From: Mangrovimicrobium sp048323675
GTDB lineage: Bacteria > Pseudomonadota > Gammaproteobacteria > Pseudomonadales > Halieaceae
Direction: 5' to 3'
Length of the DNA stretch: 64,000 nucleotides
Assembly (NCBI RefSeq): GCF_048323675.1
Contig: NZ_JBLWFK010000004.1
Location: 570,827 to 634,826 of the forward strand
Shown one piece after another: positions 8,574 through 17,398 of the stretch (the stretch's first letter is position 1; the number at the start of each line of letters is the position of its first letter). The notes under the pieces were generated by a model. The model ran no database searches, was not told the DNA's origin, and saw only the letters and a program-made list of their open reading frames with translations. A program made the translations under genes and the position numbers.

Positions 8574-9341
8574 ATGCTCAATCGCTTTGAAGGGAAAGTC
8601 ATCGCCATTGCCGGCGGCTCCGGTGGTATCGGCAGCAGTGTGGCAAAACGCCTCGCCAGTGAGGGCGCCGCCGTCCTGGTCGGCGACATCAATTTCCCCG
8701 CCGCGCAGCAGACCGCCGTCGAGATCGCCGAGGCGGGCGGGATCGCCACCCCCATGACCCTGGATATCGGCGATGAAACCAGCGTGCAGCACTTTGTCGC
8801 CGCCGCGACACGGCTCTACGGTGGCCTCGACGGTTTCCACGTCAATGCCCTGGACAGCTCCCGCGCGGCGGGCGACACGGACGCAGTGGCCATGGATATG
8901 GCGGATTACGACGCCATGACCGCGGTCAACATGCGCGGCTATTTTCTCTGCACCCGCCACGCGGTGCCGGCGCTGGTCGCCCGCGGTGGCGGGGGCCTGC
9001 TCTACACCAGTTCCGGTTCCGCCTACGCCGGGCTGGACAGCCGCCCCGCCTACTCGATGATCAAGAGCAGTATCCACGCCCTGGCTCGCCACGTGGCCAG
9101 CCGCTGGGGCAAGCAGGGGGTGCGCAGCAACGTGATCGCACCGGGGCTGATCATGCACCCTGCGGCGGAGGCCGCTGTCGGTGCCGACTACGGCGAAAAA
9201 GTCCTGCAGGGCCTGCCGGTCACGCGCCTCGGCAAACCCGAGGATATCGCGGCGATGGCGGCGCTGCTGCTGTCCGAGGACGGGGCGTTTATTACCGGCC
9301 AGGTGATCAGCGTGGACGGCGGGGCCTCGATGCGGCCCTGA
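8574..9341 (+). CDS. SDR family NAD(P)-dependent oxidoreductase
   Basis: This classical SDR has 255 residues with the nucleotide-binding G-x3-G-x-G at 14–20 (GGSGGIG), Ser147, and the catalytic Tyr160-x3-Lys164 (YSMIK). The C-terminal segment ITGQVISVDGG is the usual SDR signature. Two starts are possible (8556 and 8574). GAGGA seven bases before 8574 favours the shorter one. It should interconvert an alcohol and a ketone. Co-orientation with the LLM gene suggests a shared pathway. Confidence 0.88.
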   Translation: MLNRFEGKVIAIAGGSGGIGSSVAKRLASEGAAVLVGDINFPAAQQTAVEIAEAGGIATPMTLDIGDETSVQHFVAAATRLYGGLDGFHVNALDSSRAAGDTDAVAMDMADYDAMTAVNMRGYFLCTRHAVPALVARGGGGLLYTSSGSAYAGLDSRPAYSMIKSSIHALARHVASRWGKQGVRSNVIAPGLIMHPAAEAAVGADYGEKVLQGLPVTRLGKPEDIAAMAALLLSEDGAFITGQVISVDGGASMRP

Positions 9342-9364
9342 GGCGCCGACCGTGCCCGGCCGGC

Positions 9365-9387
9365 AATTGCGGGGCTTGGCCGCAATT
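9365..9387. terminator. Stem-loop after the SDR gene
   Basis: AATTGCGG and CCGCAATT form a perfect 8-bp stem around a 7-base loop, 23 bases past the SDR stop. There is no T-run on either side, so intrinsic termination is uncertain. It sits directly upstream of the operator-like repeat at 9392. Confidence 0.35.
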
Positions 9388-9391
9388 ACAT

Positions 9392-9409
9392 AGATAGCGT
9401 ACACTATCT
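9392..9409. promoter_or_regulatory. Operator-like inverted repeat (copy A) upstream of the DUF1214 operon
   Basis: AGATAG and CTATCT are perfect inverted copies separated by six bases, a spacing common for TetR-family operators. The core GATAG-N6-CTATC recurs at 15435–15458 at the head of the opposing operon. It lies 110 bases before the ATG at 9519. No TetR-like gene is in the window, so the regulator would act in trans. Confidence 0.55.
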
Positions 9410-9518
9410 TTGGCTGGACGCAGGCGCGCCAGCCATCCTCGAATCGCGTGTCACCTGAGCCAGCCCCTTCACCCGGAGTGCGGCGGAACGCGCCCCGCTT
9501 AACGGAACCCGAGCAGCC

Positions 9519-10691
9519 ATGACGACAGACAATAATATTCTCGGCTACCTGCAGGACCTGCAGAGAGCCGTCGACAACCTGGACAATACCTGGCGCCCGG
9601 AGGATCCCGCCTACCGCGCGGACGTCTACCGGCAGACCATGACCAGCCTCTCCTATGCCTATTTCGCCTACTTCCACGCCGATGCCGAGCACCCCGACTG
9701 GGCGCCCCTGTGGAACCCGGTGTACACCCTGCAGCCCAATCCCGACGACATCTACCTGCAGTCGCCGATTCGCGGCGACCTCAGCTACCGGGTTTCCGGC
9801 AACCGCGGCACCTGCAAGATTCTGTCTTTCACCACCCAGAAAGTGCTCTCCGGCACCGTCGACCAGATGCCCCAGCCCAGCGGCCACAACGAGGTGGACT
9901 GCAGCGACCTCGGCCTGGCATTGGGCGAGGACTTCGAAGTCATTTTCAGCGCCGCGCGCCCCGCGGGCTACACCGGCAAATGGGCGCCCATCGACCCGGA
10001 GGCCGGCGGCATGATGGTGCGCTTTCGCAGCTACGACTGGCTGAACGAGGTTGACCCGACCCTGTCCATCGAGTGCCTCGACCCGGTGCCGCCGAAGCCG
10101 CGGCTCTCCCCGGACGAGATTCTCGAGCGCATCCGCGAGATGGCGAAATTTCCCGCGCGCAAGACCAAGCTCTACTACGCCATGCAGAACGGCGTGAAGG
10201 AGCGGGTCGGTTTCAACGTCTTCGAACCCATCCGCTATCCCGGCGCGCTGGTCAAGCAGACCTACTGGCCGGCCTGCTTCCAGTTCGAGCCCGACGAGGC
10301 GCTGATCATCGAGACCGAGCTGCCGGCGCGACGCCCCTACTGGAACATCCAGCTCAACGACCCTTATTTCAACGCCCTGGAGTATGTCTACCGGCTCTCC
10401 AGCACCAACGGCCACTTCGCCAAAGTGAGTTCCGACGGCAAGTTCCGCGCGGTGATTTCACTGGAGGATCCCGGCGTGCCCAACTGGCTGGACCCCGCGG
10501 GCTACACCGAGGGCGGCATCTACGGCCGCTGGTACGACTGCGACAGCGAACCCTTGCCGACACTGACCCGGGTCAAACTTGCACAACTGCGCGAACACCT
10601 GCCGGCGGATACACCGGTGGTCACAGCAGAAGAACGCGCCGAAGAACTGCGCCTGCGGGTGCGCGCCTGCCAGCGCCGGAGGAGATGGTAA
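9519..10691 (+). CDS. DUF1214-containing protein, copy A
   Basis: The 390-residue protein contains TWRPEDPAYRADVYRQ near the N-terminus, NPDDIYL near 85, and a DUF1214-type C-terminal half (YWNIQLNDPYF, then VISLEDPGVPNWLDPAGY). DUF1214 is a beta-rich domain often paired with DUF1254; its biochemical role is not settled. No signal peptide is visible. It is closely similar to the gene at 13701–14876, down to the QRRRRW C-terminus. It opens an operon whose next gene overlaps its stop by one base. Confidence 0.85.
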   Translation: MTTDNNILGYLQDLQRAVDNLDNTWRPEDPAYRADVYRQTMTSLSYAYFAYFHADAEHPDWAPLWNPVYTLQPNPDDIYLQSPIRGDLSYRVSGNRGTCKILSFTTQKVLSGTVDQMPQPSGHNEVDCSDLGLALGEDFEVIFSAARPAGYTGKWAPIDPEAGGMMVRFRSYDWLNEVDPTLSIECLDPVPPKPRLSPDEILERIREMAKFPARKTKLYYAMQNGVKERVGFNVFEPIRYPGALVKQTYWPACFQFEPDEALIIETELPARRPYWNIQLNDPYFNALEYVYRLSSTNGHFAKVSSDGKFRAVISLEDPGVPNWLDPAGYTEGGIYGRWYDCDSEPLPTLTRVKLAQLREHLPADTPVVTAEERAEELRLRVRACQRRRRW

Positions 10692-11476
10692 TGATCAGCG
10701 AACAACTGGATTTCGGCGGCAAGGTCGCCATTGTCACCGGCGGCGCCACCGGCATCGGCTACGCCACCGCCCTGCAGCTGGCGCGGCTCGGCGCCAGCGT
10801 GGTGATCGCCAGCCGCACCGCGGAGGAACTGGAGGCCGCGGCGCAGCGCATTGCCGAAGCAAGCGGGAGCCGCTGCCTCGCGGTGCCCACGGATGTCAAA
10901 AACGAGGCGGCGGTGGTCCACCTGGTGCAGCGCACGGTCGATGAATTCGGCCAGGTCGACATCCTCATCAACAACGCCGGCGGCACCCGCATGGGGCCGC
11001 TGGAAAACATTCCCTCCCGCGGCTGGGATTCGATCTTCGAACTGAACACCCGCTCGGCCTACGTCGCCACCCGCGAGGCGGGACGCCACATGATCGCGCG
11101 CAAGTGCGGTGCCATCGTCAATATCTCCTCCAATGCGGGGATTACCGGGGTCAAGGGCGGCGCCCACTACTCCGCCGCCAAGTCGGCCCTGCAGATGTTC
11201 ACCACGGTGACCGCCGCCGAGTGGGGGCGCCACGGCATCCGCGCCAACTGCGTGGCCGCGGGGATGATTGCCTCGCCCCGCGCCGCCGCAGCCTGGGAGG
11301 CGGCGGGCCTGGACGAGAAGGCCATGGGCGCGGGCATTCCCCTCGGCCACCCCGGCACCCCGGACGAGATCGCCAACATGATCGTCTTCTTCGCCAGCGA
11401 CGCTGCGTCCTACATCACCGGGCAGACCGTCGCGGTGAACGGCGGGCCGTCGCTGGGCGGCATCGAGCTGGACTGA
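10691..11476 (+). CDS. SDR family oxidoreductase
   Basis: The 261-residue product has TGGATGIG at 16–23, NNAGG, and catalytic Tyr160-x3-Lys164 (YSAAK), followed by ITGQTVAVNGG near the end. The ATG at 10691 overlaps the DUF1214 stop (TAATG) and is served by GGAGGAG in the DUF1214 3' end. An ATG two codons earlier is closer to that site than usual. It probably oxidises or reduces a hydroxyl/keto group on the island's substrate. Confidence 0.9.
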   Translation: MISEQLDFGGKVAIVTGGATGIGYATALQLARLGASVVIASRTAEELEAAAQRIAEASGSRCLAVPTDVKNEAAVVHLVQRTVDEFGQVDILINNAGGTRMGPLENIPSRGWDSIFELNTRSAYVATREAGRHMIARKCGAIVNISSNAGITGVKGGAHYSAAKSALQMFTTVTAAEWGRHGIRANCVAAGMIASPRAAAAWEAAGLDEKAMGAGIPLGHPGTPDEIANMIVFFASDAASYITGQTVAVNGGPSLGGIELD

Positions 11477-11482
11477 GCGACC

Positions 11483-12673
11483 ATGGACCTCTCCTATGAC
11501 CCGCCCGCCAGCTTCCGCCACACCCTGGACCAGTTGCACGCCACCGTCGCCCGCGAAGTGGGCAGCGACGACTTCGGCCCCGGCGACTACCTGCCCGGCC
11601 TGAAGGCTTTGCTGCAGTCGATGGACTACGACCCGCAGTTCTCCGAACAGGGACGCCGCGTGGCCTGGGGCATGGTGGTGGGCGTGCTCAGGGGCCGCGC
11701 CCAGGCCTTCCGGGCGATGGCGGAAAACCCCGGCTTTGACACCACGCCGATCACCAGCCCGGTGGTCATAACCGGCGTACCGCGCACCGGCACCACCGCC
11801 CTGCACCGCCTGCTGGCGGTGGACCCGCGCTTCCAGGGCCTGCAGACCTGGTTGCTGGATTCCCCGATGCCGCGACCGCCGGTGGCTGCCTGGGGGGATT
11901 ACCCGGAGTTCCAGAAAAGCGTCGCCAGCATCGAGGCACGCTACGCGGCGGCGCCGCAGAAGCGCGCCGCCCACCACATCGCCGCGGAGGAAGTACACGA
12001 GTGCTGCATGCTGCTGCGCCAGTCCTTCGTCTCCAACATCTGGAGTTGCGGCTGGTCGGCCCCCAGCTACGACGCCTGGTGGCAGTGCCAGGACGAGGTC
12101 GCCGCCTACGACTATTACCGTCGCTGCGTGCAACTTATCGGCAGCAGCGAACCACACAAACGCTGGCTGTTGAAAAACCCCGGGCATATCGAGCACCTCG
12201 ACCTGCTGTTCGCGGTATTCCCCGACGCCAGGGTCATCCAGACCCACCGCGACCCGGCGAAGGCGGTACCCTCGCTGGTCTCCCTGCTGATGCAGCTCTA
12301 CCCGATCATGGAGAGCGGCGACCCGCAACTGCGCGGCGAGGTAATGCTGCGCCGGGAGGTGGCCAAGTGGGCCCACGCCGTGCGCAAGGCGGAGCGGGTT
12401 CGCGAACAGTACCCGGGACAGGTGCTGGATATCGTGCACGCGGACTTCCACGCGCAGCCGATGGCGGTGCTGGATACGATCTACAGTTTCATCGGCATGG
12501 ACATTCCCGACAACACCCGCGCGGCGTTCGCCCGGCGGATCGAGGAAAAGCCCGAGCTGCAGCACGGCGTCCACCGCTACGATATCGCCGACTACGGCAT
12601 GAGCGAGGCCGAGGCGCGGGAGCCCTTCGGGGACTATATCCAGCGCTTCGATCTCGCTGAACATAACAAATGA
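11483..12673 (+). CDS. Sulfotransferase family protein (Sulfotransfer_3 type)
   Basis: The 396-residue protein carries the 5'-phosphosulfate-binding loop TGVPRTGTTALHRLL at about 96–110, and a later helix RVIQTHRDPAKAVPSLVSLL that matches the 3'-phosphate-binding region of PAPS-dependent sulfotransferases. It would transfer sulfate from PAPS to a hydroxyl or amine. It follows the SDR by six bases and precedes a dehydrogenase by 13. A sulfo-conjugation step within an otherwise redox-type operon is notable. The acceptor is unknown, and some family members may have diverged chemistry. Confidence 0.85.
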   Translation: MDLSYDPPASFRHTLDQLHATVAREVGSDDFGPGDYLPGLKALLQSMDYDPQFSEQGRRVAWGMVVGVLRGRAQAFRAMAENPGFDTTPITSPVVITGVPRTGTTALHRLLAVDPRFQGLQTWLLDSPMPRPPVAAWGDYPEFQKSVASIEARYAAAPQKRAAHHIAAEEVHECCMLLRQSFVSNIWSCGWSAPSYDAWWQCQDEVAAYDYYRRCVQLIGSSEPHKRWLLKNPGHIEHLDLLFAVFPDARVIQTHRDPAKAVPSLVSLLMQLYPIMESGDPQLRGEVMLRREVAKWAHAVRKAERVREQYPGQVLDIVHADFHAQPMAVLDTIYSFIGMDIPDNTRAAFARRIEEKPELQHGVHRYDIADYGMSEAEAREPFGDYIQRFDLAEHNK

Positions 12674-12686
12674 AAGAGGTATTCCG

Positions 12687-13700
12687 ATGAAAGCGGCAAT
12701 CTACCCCGGCGACGGCAGGGCCATCGCCATCGAAACCCTGCCCGACCCGGAGCCGGGTCCCGGCGAGGTCATTATCAAGGTCGAGCGCTGCGGCATCTGC
12801 GGCACCGACCTGACCATGACCAAGGGCGGCCAGTGGGACTACGGCAGCGGCGTGCAGTTTGGCCACGAGTACGCGGGCGAGATCATCGCGCTGGGCAGCC
12901 AGGTCAGCGGCTACCGGGTCGGCGAACGCGTCGCGGTGCAGCCCTCGGTGGCCTGCGGCGAATGCCACGCCTGCCGCAGCCACGGCAACACCATCCTCTG
13001 CCAGTCGCGGCTGGGCTCGGCGATGCACGGCTTCGCGGAACTGGCGCGGGTACCGGTCAGCGTCGCCACCCGCCTGCCCTCGGTACTCTCCGCGGCGGAC
13101 GGCGCGCTGATCGAACCGCTGGCGATCAGCCTCTACGGCGCGCAACTGGCGCAGATCAAATCCGGCGAGCCAGTGCTGGTGCTCGGCGGCGGCACGGTGG
13201 CGCTGTACGCGATCTACTGGGCGCGGCGACTGGGCGCCGGGCGGATTGTCGCCATGTCGCGCTCGGCGCGGCGCAGGGACCTGTCGCTGGCCATGGGCGC
13301 CGACCAGTTCATCGCCTACGGCGACAACGAAATCGGCGAGGTCATCGAAGCGCTGGGCGCCCCGCCGGCCATCGTCTTCGAATGCGTCGGCGCCGAGGGC
13401 CTGTTGCACAAGGCGGTGATGCACGCCGCGCAGTTCGGCCGGATCATTTCGCTGGGTTTTTGCACCGCGCCGGACACGGTAATTCCCGCCCTGGCCTCCT
13501 ACAAATGCGCTTCGATCCAGTTTTCCGTGGGCTACACGATGGGCGAGTTTCTCTACATCGCCGACCAGATGGACAAGGGTCACTGCGACCCCAAGGTCAT
13601 CGTCAGCAACGAAATCGGCCTCGACGCACTGCCCGCCATGTTCGATACCCTGCGCGGTCCCAATGACGAGACCAAGGTGCACGTGTGCTGCGGCAGCTGA
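12687..13700 (+). CDS. Zinc-dependent alcohol dehydrogenase family protein
   Basis: The 337-residue MDR enzyme has the catalytic zinc site CGICGTD near 35 and GHE near 60, the structural zinc cysteines in CGECHACRSHGNTILC (four Cys) near 90–105, and a Rossmann stretch VLVLGGGTVALYAI. It is probably cytosolic, oxidising an alcohol with NAD(P)+. A good ribosome-binding site (GAAAGAGGTATTCCG) precedes the ATG. Its stop codon abuts the stop of the convergent DUF1214 gene. Confidence 0.9.
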   Translation: MKAAIYPGDGRAIAIETLPDPEPGPGEVIIKVERCGICGTDLTMTKGGQWDYGSGVQFGHEYAGEIIALGSQVSGYRVGERVAVQPSVACGECHACRSHGNTILCQSRLGSAMHGFAELARVPVSVATRLPSVLSAADGALIEPLAISLYGAQLAQIKSGEPVLVLGGGTVALYAIYWARRLGAGRIVAMSRSARRRDLSLAMGADQFIAYGDNEIGEVIEALGAPPAIVFECVGAEGLLHKAVMHAAQFGRIISLGFCTAPDTVIPALASYKCASIQFSVGYTMGEFLYIADQMDKGHCDPKVIVSNEIGLDALPAMFDTLRGPNDETKVHVCCGS

Positions 13701-14876
13701 TTACCAGCGCCGGCGGCGCTGGCAACCGCGTACCCGGCGGCGCAGCTCCCCGGCCCTTGCCTCCGGGCTGACCACCGGCGTATCCGTCGGCAGGTACTGG
13801 CGCAGTTCGGCAAATTTCACCCGCTTCAGGGTCGGTGTCGGACAGCTGTCGCAGTCGTACCAGCGGCCGTAGATCGTGCCCTCGGTGTAGCCCGCGGGGT
13901 CCAGCCAGTTGGGCACCCCCGGGTCCTGCAGGGAAATCACCGCGCGAAACCTGCCGTCCGCATCCAGCTGCGCAAAATGCCCGTTGGTGCTGGAGAGGCG
14001 GTAGACGTATTCAACCGCGTTGAAATAGGGGTCGTTGAGCTGGAAGTTCCAGTAGGGGCGCACCTCGGGCACGTCCGTTTCTAGGATCAGCGCCTCATCC
14101 GCATCGAACTCGAACACCGCTGGCAGGTAGACCTGTTTGGACAGGGCGCCACCCAGCGGGGCGGGCTGGAAGACGTTGACGCCCGCGGTGGCCCGGATCT
14201 GGTTCTGCATCTGGTAGAACAGGCCCATCGCCGCAGCCGGCATCGCCGCCATCTGGCGGATGCGCAGGAGGATGTCCTGCGGCGACAGCCGCGGTTTTGG
14301 CGGCACCGGGTCGAGGCACTCGATCGCCAGGTTGGCGTCGATCTCGTGCAGCCAGTCGTAGCTGCGCTGGCGCACCATCAGCACCGAGGCCCCCGGCCTG
14401 ATCTGCAGCCAGTTGCCGCCGTAACCCTCGGGGCGCTGCGCGCTGAGCAGAATCTCGAATTCACCGTCGGCGTCGATCTGGAGATCGCGATCATCGAGGT
14501 CCGCGTAGCATTTGCCGGTGGTGTCGATTTCGCCGGGCAGGCCCGGCAGCGCTGCCTGGGTGTTGAAGGCCAGCATCTTCACCGTGCCGCGGGAACCGCT
14601 CACCCGGTAGCGGTAGTCAGTACTGACCGGCGCGTAGAGGTAGATGTCGTCCGGGTTGGGCTGCAGGGTGTAGACCGGGTTCCACAGGGGCGCCCAGTCG
14701 GGATGCTCCGGCGTCGCGTGGAAGAAGGCGAAATAGCCATAGGAGAACTGCATCATGATCTGGCGGTAGACGTCCGCGCGATAAGCGGGATCCTCCGGCC
14801 GCCAGGTGTTGGCGATCTCATCCACCGCCCGTTCGAGGTCGGCGAGGTAGTCCGCCAGTGGTCCGATAGCATTCAC
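13701..14876 (-). CDS. DUF1214-containing protein, copy B
   Basis: This 391-residue paralogue of the protein at 9519 shares long identical stretches (TWRPEDPAYRADVYRQ, then PDWAPLWNPVYTLQPNPDDI), the same domain order and the same QRRRRW tail. It is the second gene of a minus-strand operon headed by the VOC gene, four bases downstream of it. The two paralogues are transcribed towards each other and flank the same dehydrogenase, so an inverted duplication or a recruited second copy is likely. Function is unknown. Confidence 0.85.
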   Translation of the reverse strand: MNAIGPLADYLADLERAVDEIANTWRPEDPAYRADVYRQIMMQFSYGYFAFFHATPEHPDWAPLWNPVYTLQPNPDDIYLYAPVSTDYRYRVSGSRGTVKMLAFNTQAALPGLPGEIDTTGKCYADLDDRDLQIDADGEFEILLSAQRPEGYGGNWLQIRPGASVLMVRQRSYDWLHEIDANLAIECLDPVPPKPRLSPQDILLRIRQMAAMPAAAMGLFYQMQNQIRATAGVNVFQPAPLGGALSKQVYLPAVFEFDADEALILETDVPEVRPYWNFQLNDPYFNAVEYVYRLSSTNGHFAQLDADGRFRAVISLQDPGVPNWLDPAGYTEGTIYGRWYDCDSCPTPTLKRVKFAELRQYLPTDTPVVSPEARAGELRRRVRGCQRRRRW

Positions 14877-14880
14877 GTGC

Positions 14881-15393
14881 TCAGGTCCTCGCGACGCTGT
14901 CGAAGAAATTCATCCCGAGCTCGCTGGCAAACAGGTATTCGAGATAGTGTTCCAGCCCCGGGACCTCGACGAAACACACTTCCACCAGCGGGTTGCTGCT
15001 GTGCGAGGCGATGCGCAGCTGGTTGTTTTCCGCATTGGCGAGCAGGGCGTCCCACTGGGCCTGGCTCTGTACCAGGTAACCGAGGTGGTGGTGTTTCAAT
15101 ACAAATTCCTCGGTCCTGGGCAGGCGGTCGGAAAAGATCTCCGATCCCGGCCCCTGTGGCTCGATCAACTCATACATGATCGAACCCACCCAGGCGAAGT
15201 CCGCCTTGATAAACCCGCCGTCCGGGGTCTCCCCCTCCAGTCGGGTGAATTCGCGGATGCCCAGCCGCTCGCGGAACAGGCGCCCGGCCCGTTCGATATC
15301 GGTGGTGACGTAGGCCATCTGGAAATGCTCCAGGCACAGGACCCCGTTCCCACTGTCGAAATCCGCCGCCGGCCGGTTCAACTTGTATGGCAT
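14881..15393 (-). CDS. VOC/glyoxalase-fold protein
   Basis: The 170-residue protein has the beta-alpha-beta3 repeats of the vicinal-oxygen-chelate fold: LEHFQMAYVTTDIERAGRLF at the start of the first module and LKHHHLGYLVQSQAQWDAL at the start of the second. His and Glu residues at the usual metal positions are plausible (H of LEHFQ, HHLGYL, E of HYLEYL). Members include isomerases, dioxygenases and lactoylglutathione lyases. It heads the operon with DUF1214 copy B, about 42 bases downstream of the palindrome at 15435. Confidence 0.8.
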   Translation of the reverse strand: MPYKLNRPAADFDSGNGVLCLEHFQMAYVTTDIERAGRLFRERLGIREFTRLEGETPDGGFIKADFAWVGSIMYELIEPQGPGSEIFSDRLPRTEEFVLKHHHLGYLVQSQAQWDALLANAENNQLRIASHSSNPLVEVCFVEVPGLEHYLEYLFASELGMNFFDSVART

Positions 15394-15434
15394 GTTTCTC
15401 TCCGTCAGTTCAGGGGCCCGGGAAGGCCCTCACT

Positions 15435-15458
15435 TTATGATAGTAAATACTATCATAA
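15435..15458. promoter_or_regulatory. Operator-like perfect palindrome (copy B) upstream of the VOC–DUF1214 operon
   Basis: TTATGATAGTA and TACTATCATAA are perfect 11-bp inverted copies around AA. The GATAG-N6-CTATC core equals that at 9392–9409. It sits about 42 bases upstream of the VOC start on the minus strand, where it would cover a promoter. Symmetry and spacing suit a TetR-family dimer. Confidence 0.6.
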
Positions 15459-15479
15459 GCTACCATCCCCGCCTGCGCA

Positions 15480-16754
15480 TCAGTCCTGCAAGAACGGCTG
15501 CTGACCCCACTGCCGGCGGCTGAACAGGAACACGGCAACCAGGCCCACCACGGCGAACAGCAGCAGGCTGCCAAATATCTCCACCGCGGAAGCGCCCGCG
15601 GCGATCATCCAGCCGCCGTAGACCGGGGCCAGGGTGGCGCCGAGGCGGCCCATGGCGCTGGCCGCACCGATCCCGCCGGCGCGCAGCTCCGCCGGGTAGA
15701 TGGCCGCCGCCAGCGCGGCGATGGCGTAGGAGACGCCGATCACACCGGCGCCGATCAGGGCGATCAGGGTCATCCACAGCAGCACCTCGGGCGGCGCCAC
15801 GGTGAGCCCGATCGCCCCGGCCCCGGCGACGACAAAACCGCTGTAGAGCGCCAGGCCGGTATGCTGCCTGTCCACCAGCCAGCCGATGACGAAACCGCCG
15901 ACCACCCCGCCAAAACTGAAGTACATGATGCCGCGCACCGACTCGGCGATCGGCCAGCCGTACATCCGCATCAGCGTGGGCAGCCAGCTCGACACCACGT
16001 ACATGGAAAACAGGCAGACGAAATACAGCAGCCAGAGCAGCAGCGTGGTGTAGCGATAGCGCAGCGCCAGCAACTGGAAGATGTTGTGCAGCACGCCACC
16101 GGCGAGCGGCCGGCCGGCCGCACCGGGCACCTGGCGGGGGAAGACACTGCCCGGCAGGCCCTGCCACAGCAGCGGCAACAGCAACAAAGGCACCAGGCCG
16201 CCGGCGTAGTAGAGCCCCTGCCAGGCGTAGTGCTCGATCACCGCCGGGGCCAGGAAGCCGCCGATGATACTGCCCACCGCGGACATCGAATACACGCAGA
16301 TGGTGATCCGCGTGCGCCACTGCGGCCGCGCCACCTCGGAGGCCAGCGCCAGGGCGTTGGTGATACTGGCGCCCATGCCCAGCCCGGTGACAAAGCGGAA
16401 CCCGGTCAGCTCGAGAACGCTGGATGACAGCGGCGAACCCAGGCTGGCGACGCCGACCACCGCGAAGCTCGCCAGCAGCACCGGCTTGCGTCCGTAGCGA
16501 TCCCCCATGGGCGCCAGGAACACCGCCCCCAGCGCCATACCCAGCACCGTGGCCGCCAGCGCCGGGGTGAAGGCCGCCGCCTCCAGACCCCAGTCGTCCA
16601 CCAGCAACGGCACGCTCACCGGCGCCACCAGTACGTCATAGCCATCGAGCATGCAGACCAGCGAACACAGCAGGACCACCCACCAGTGACGGACCGAGGA
16701 GAGGGATTGCAGGGGGGTGGCGGATGGCGCGCAGGCATTGTCAGGGTGGACCAC
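15480..16754 (-). CDS. MFS transporter, aromatic acid:H+ symporter (AAHS)-like
   Basis: The 424-residue, 12-helix carrier has the AAHS signature DGYDVLVAPVSVPLL in helix 1 and the MFS loop GDRYGRKPVLL after helix 2; PcaK and BenK share these. The Asp in DGYD is essential in PcaK for proton-coupled aromatic-acid uptake. The gene ends just upstream of the palindrome at 15435 and is co-oriented with the island's SnoaL-like and SDR genes. An aromatic or other carboxylic substrate is inferred. Confidence 0.85.
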   Translation of the reverse strand: MVHPDNACAPSATPLQSLSSVRHWWVVLLCSLVCMLDGYDVLVAPVSVPLLVDDWGLEAAAFTPALAATVLGMALGAVFLAPMGDRYGRKPVLLASFAVVGVASLGSPLSSSVLELTGFRFVTGLGMGASITNALALASEVARPQWRTRITICVYSMSAVGSIIGGFLAPAVIEHYAWQGLYYAGGLVPLLLLPLLWQGLPGSVFPRQVPGAAGRPLAGGVLHNIFQLLALRYRYTTLLLWLLYFVCLFSMYVVSSWLPTLMRMYGWPIAESVRGIMYFSFGGVVGGFVIGWLVDRQHTGLALYSGFVVAGAGAIGLTVAPPEVLLWMTLIALIGAGVIGVSYAIAALAAAIYPAELRAGGIGAASAMGRLGATLAPVYGGWMIAAGASAVEIFGSLLLFAVVGLVAVFLFSRRQWGQQPFLQD

Positions 16755-16801
16755 GGTGACTACTTCTCCGGTTGCTGTCGTTATCGTTAAGTGGGTAGAA
16801 G

Positions 16802-17395
16802 TCAGCTGCTTTTCGGCCGGCTCAGGTTCCGTACATCGACCGGGGCACTCATTGCACGGCGGTTAATCAGTGGCCGGGTATACGAGGGATCGTCCGGCGT
16901 ACGGCTGGGCCTGCCATTGGCCTGCAGGTCGGGAATATTCTGGAACAGCGGCACCTGGCTGCCTTCGACAGCGCCCGACCACTCCATGATGGTGTAGCGA
17001 AAAGCTACCTTCCACAGGCCCTCGCGGCGTTCCAGGCGGTCGAGGTAGCGACCGCCGCCCACCCAGTTGGAACCGTCGCGGTTGAGGCCGTGATAGAAAA
17101 AGTAGGTCTCTGTGTGCGCGCTGTCGCCATCGATCTCGCAGTAGTGATTCAGCAGGTTGTGCAGCGTGGACAGCTGCCCGTGCTCGTGCAGTTCCGCGCC
17201 CTTGTCATAGACCTCGCCCGGCGGGCCTACCAGGCTGCCGGCATCGATCACGGCATCAGTGTGATAGGCGGACAGGAATTGCTCCCGGTCGAAGCGGTCG
17301 ATGGCCCGGCTGATGCGGTAGAGGCAGTCGAGTATCTCCTGCCGGTCCAGCAATTGCGTCAGGCGGGCGCTATCAACGCTGCGGTGCTCACTCAT
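16802..17395 (-). CDS. SnoaL-like / nuclear transport factor 2 family protein
   Basis: The 197-residue protein reads LLDRQEILDCLYRISRAIDRFDREQFLSAYHTDAVID, then HNLLNHYCEIDGDSAHTETYF and a later GGGRYLDRLERREGLWKV. This is the NTF2-like cone fold of SnoaL_4 type proteins that serve as dehydratases, isomerases or accessory proteins in catabolism. The RISRAIDRFD helix and the buried Asp/His positions are typical. It begins three bases past the stop of the upstream SDR gene, so the two are co-transcribed. Confidence 0.8.
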   Translation of the reverse strand: MSEHRSVDSARLTQLLDRQEILDCLYRISRAIDRFDREQFLSAYHTDAVIDAGSLVGPPGEVYDKGAELHEHGQLSTLHNLLNHYCEIDGDSAHTETYFFYHGLNRDGSNWVGGGRYLDRLERREGLWKVAFRYTIMEWSGAVEGSQVPLFQNIPDLQANGRPSRTPDDPSYTRPLINRRAMSAPVDVRNLSRPKSS

Positions 17396-17398
17396 CGT

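Noticed and set aside
9365..9387. Strong intrinsic terminator after the SDR gene
   Set aside because: The stem is good but there is no T-run, so it is listed only as a weak stem-loop.
8460..12664. Very long minus-strand frames opposite the DUF1214–SDR–sulfotransferase operon (651 and 714 codons)
   Set aside because: They are antisense to well-supported genes, are rich in Gly/Val/Ala/His as expected for GC-rich shadow frames, and match no family.
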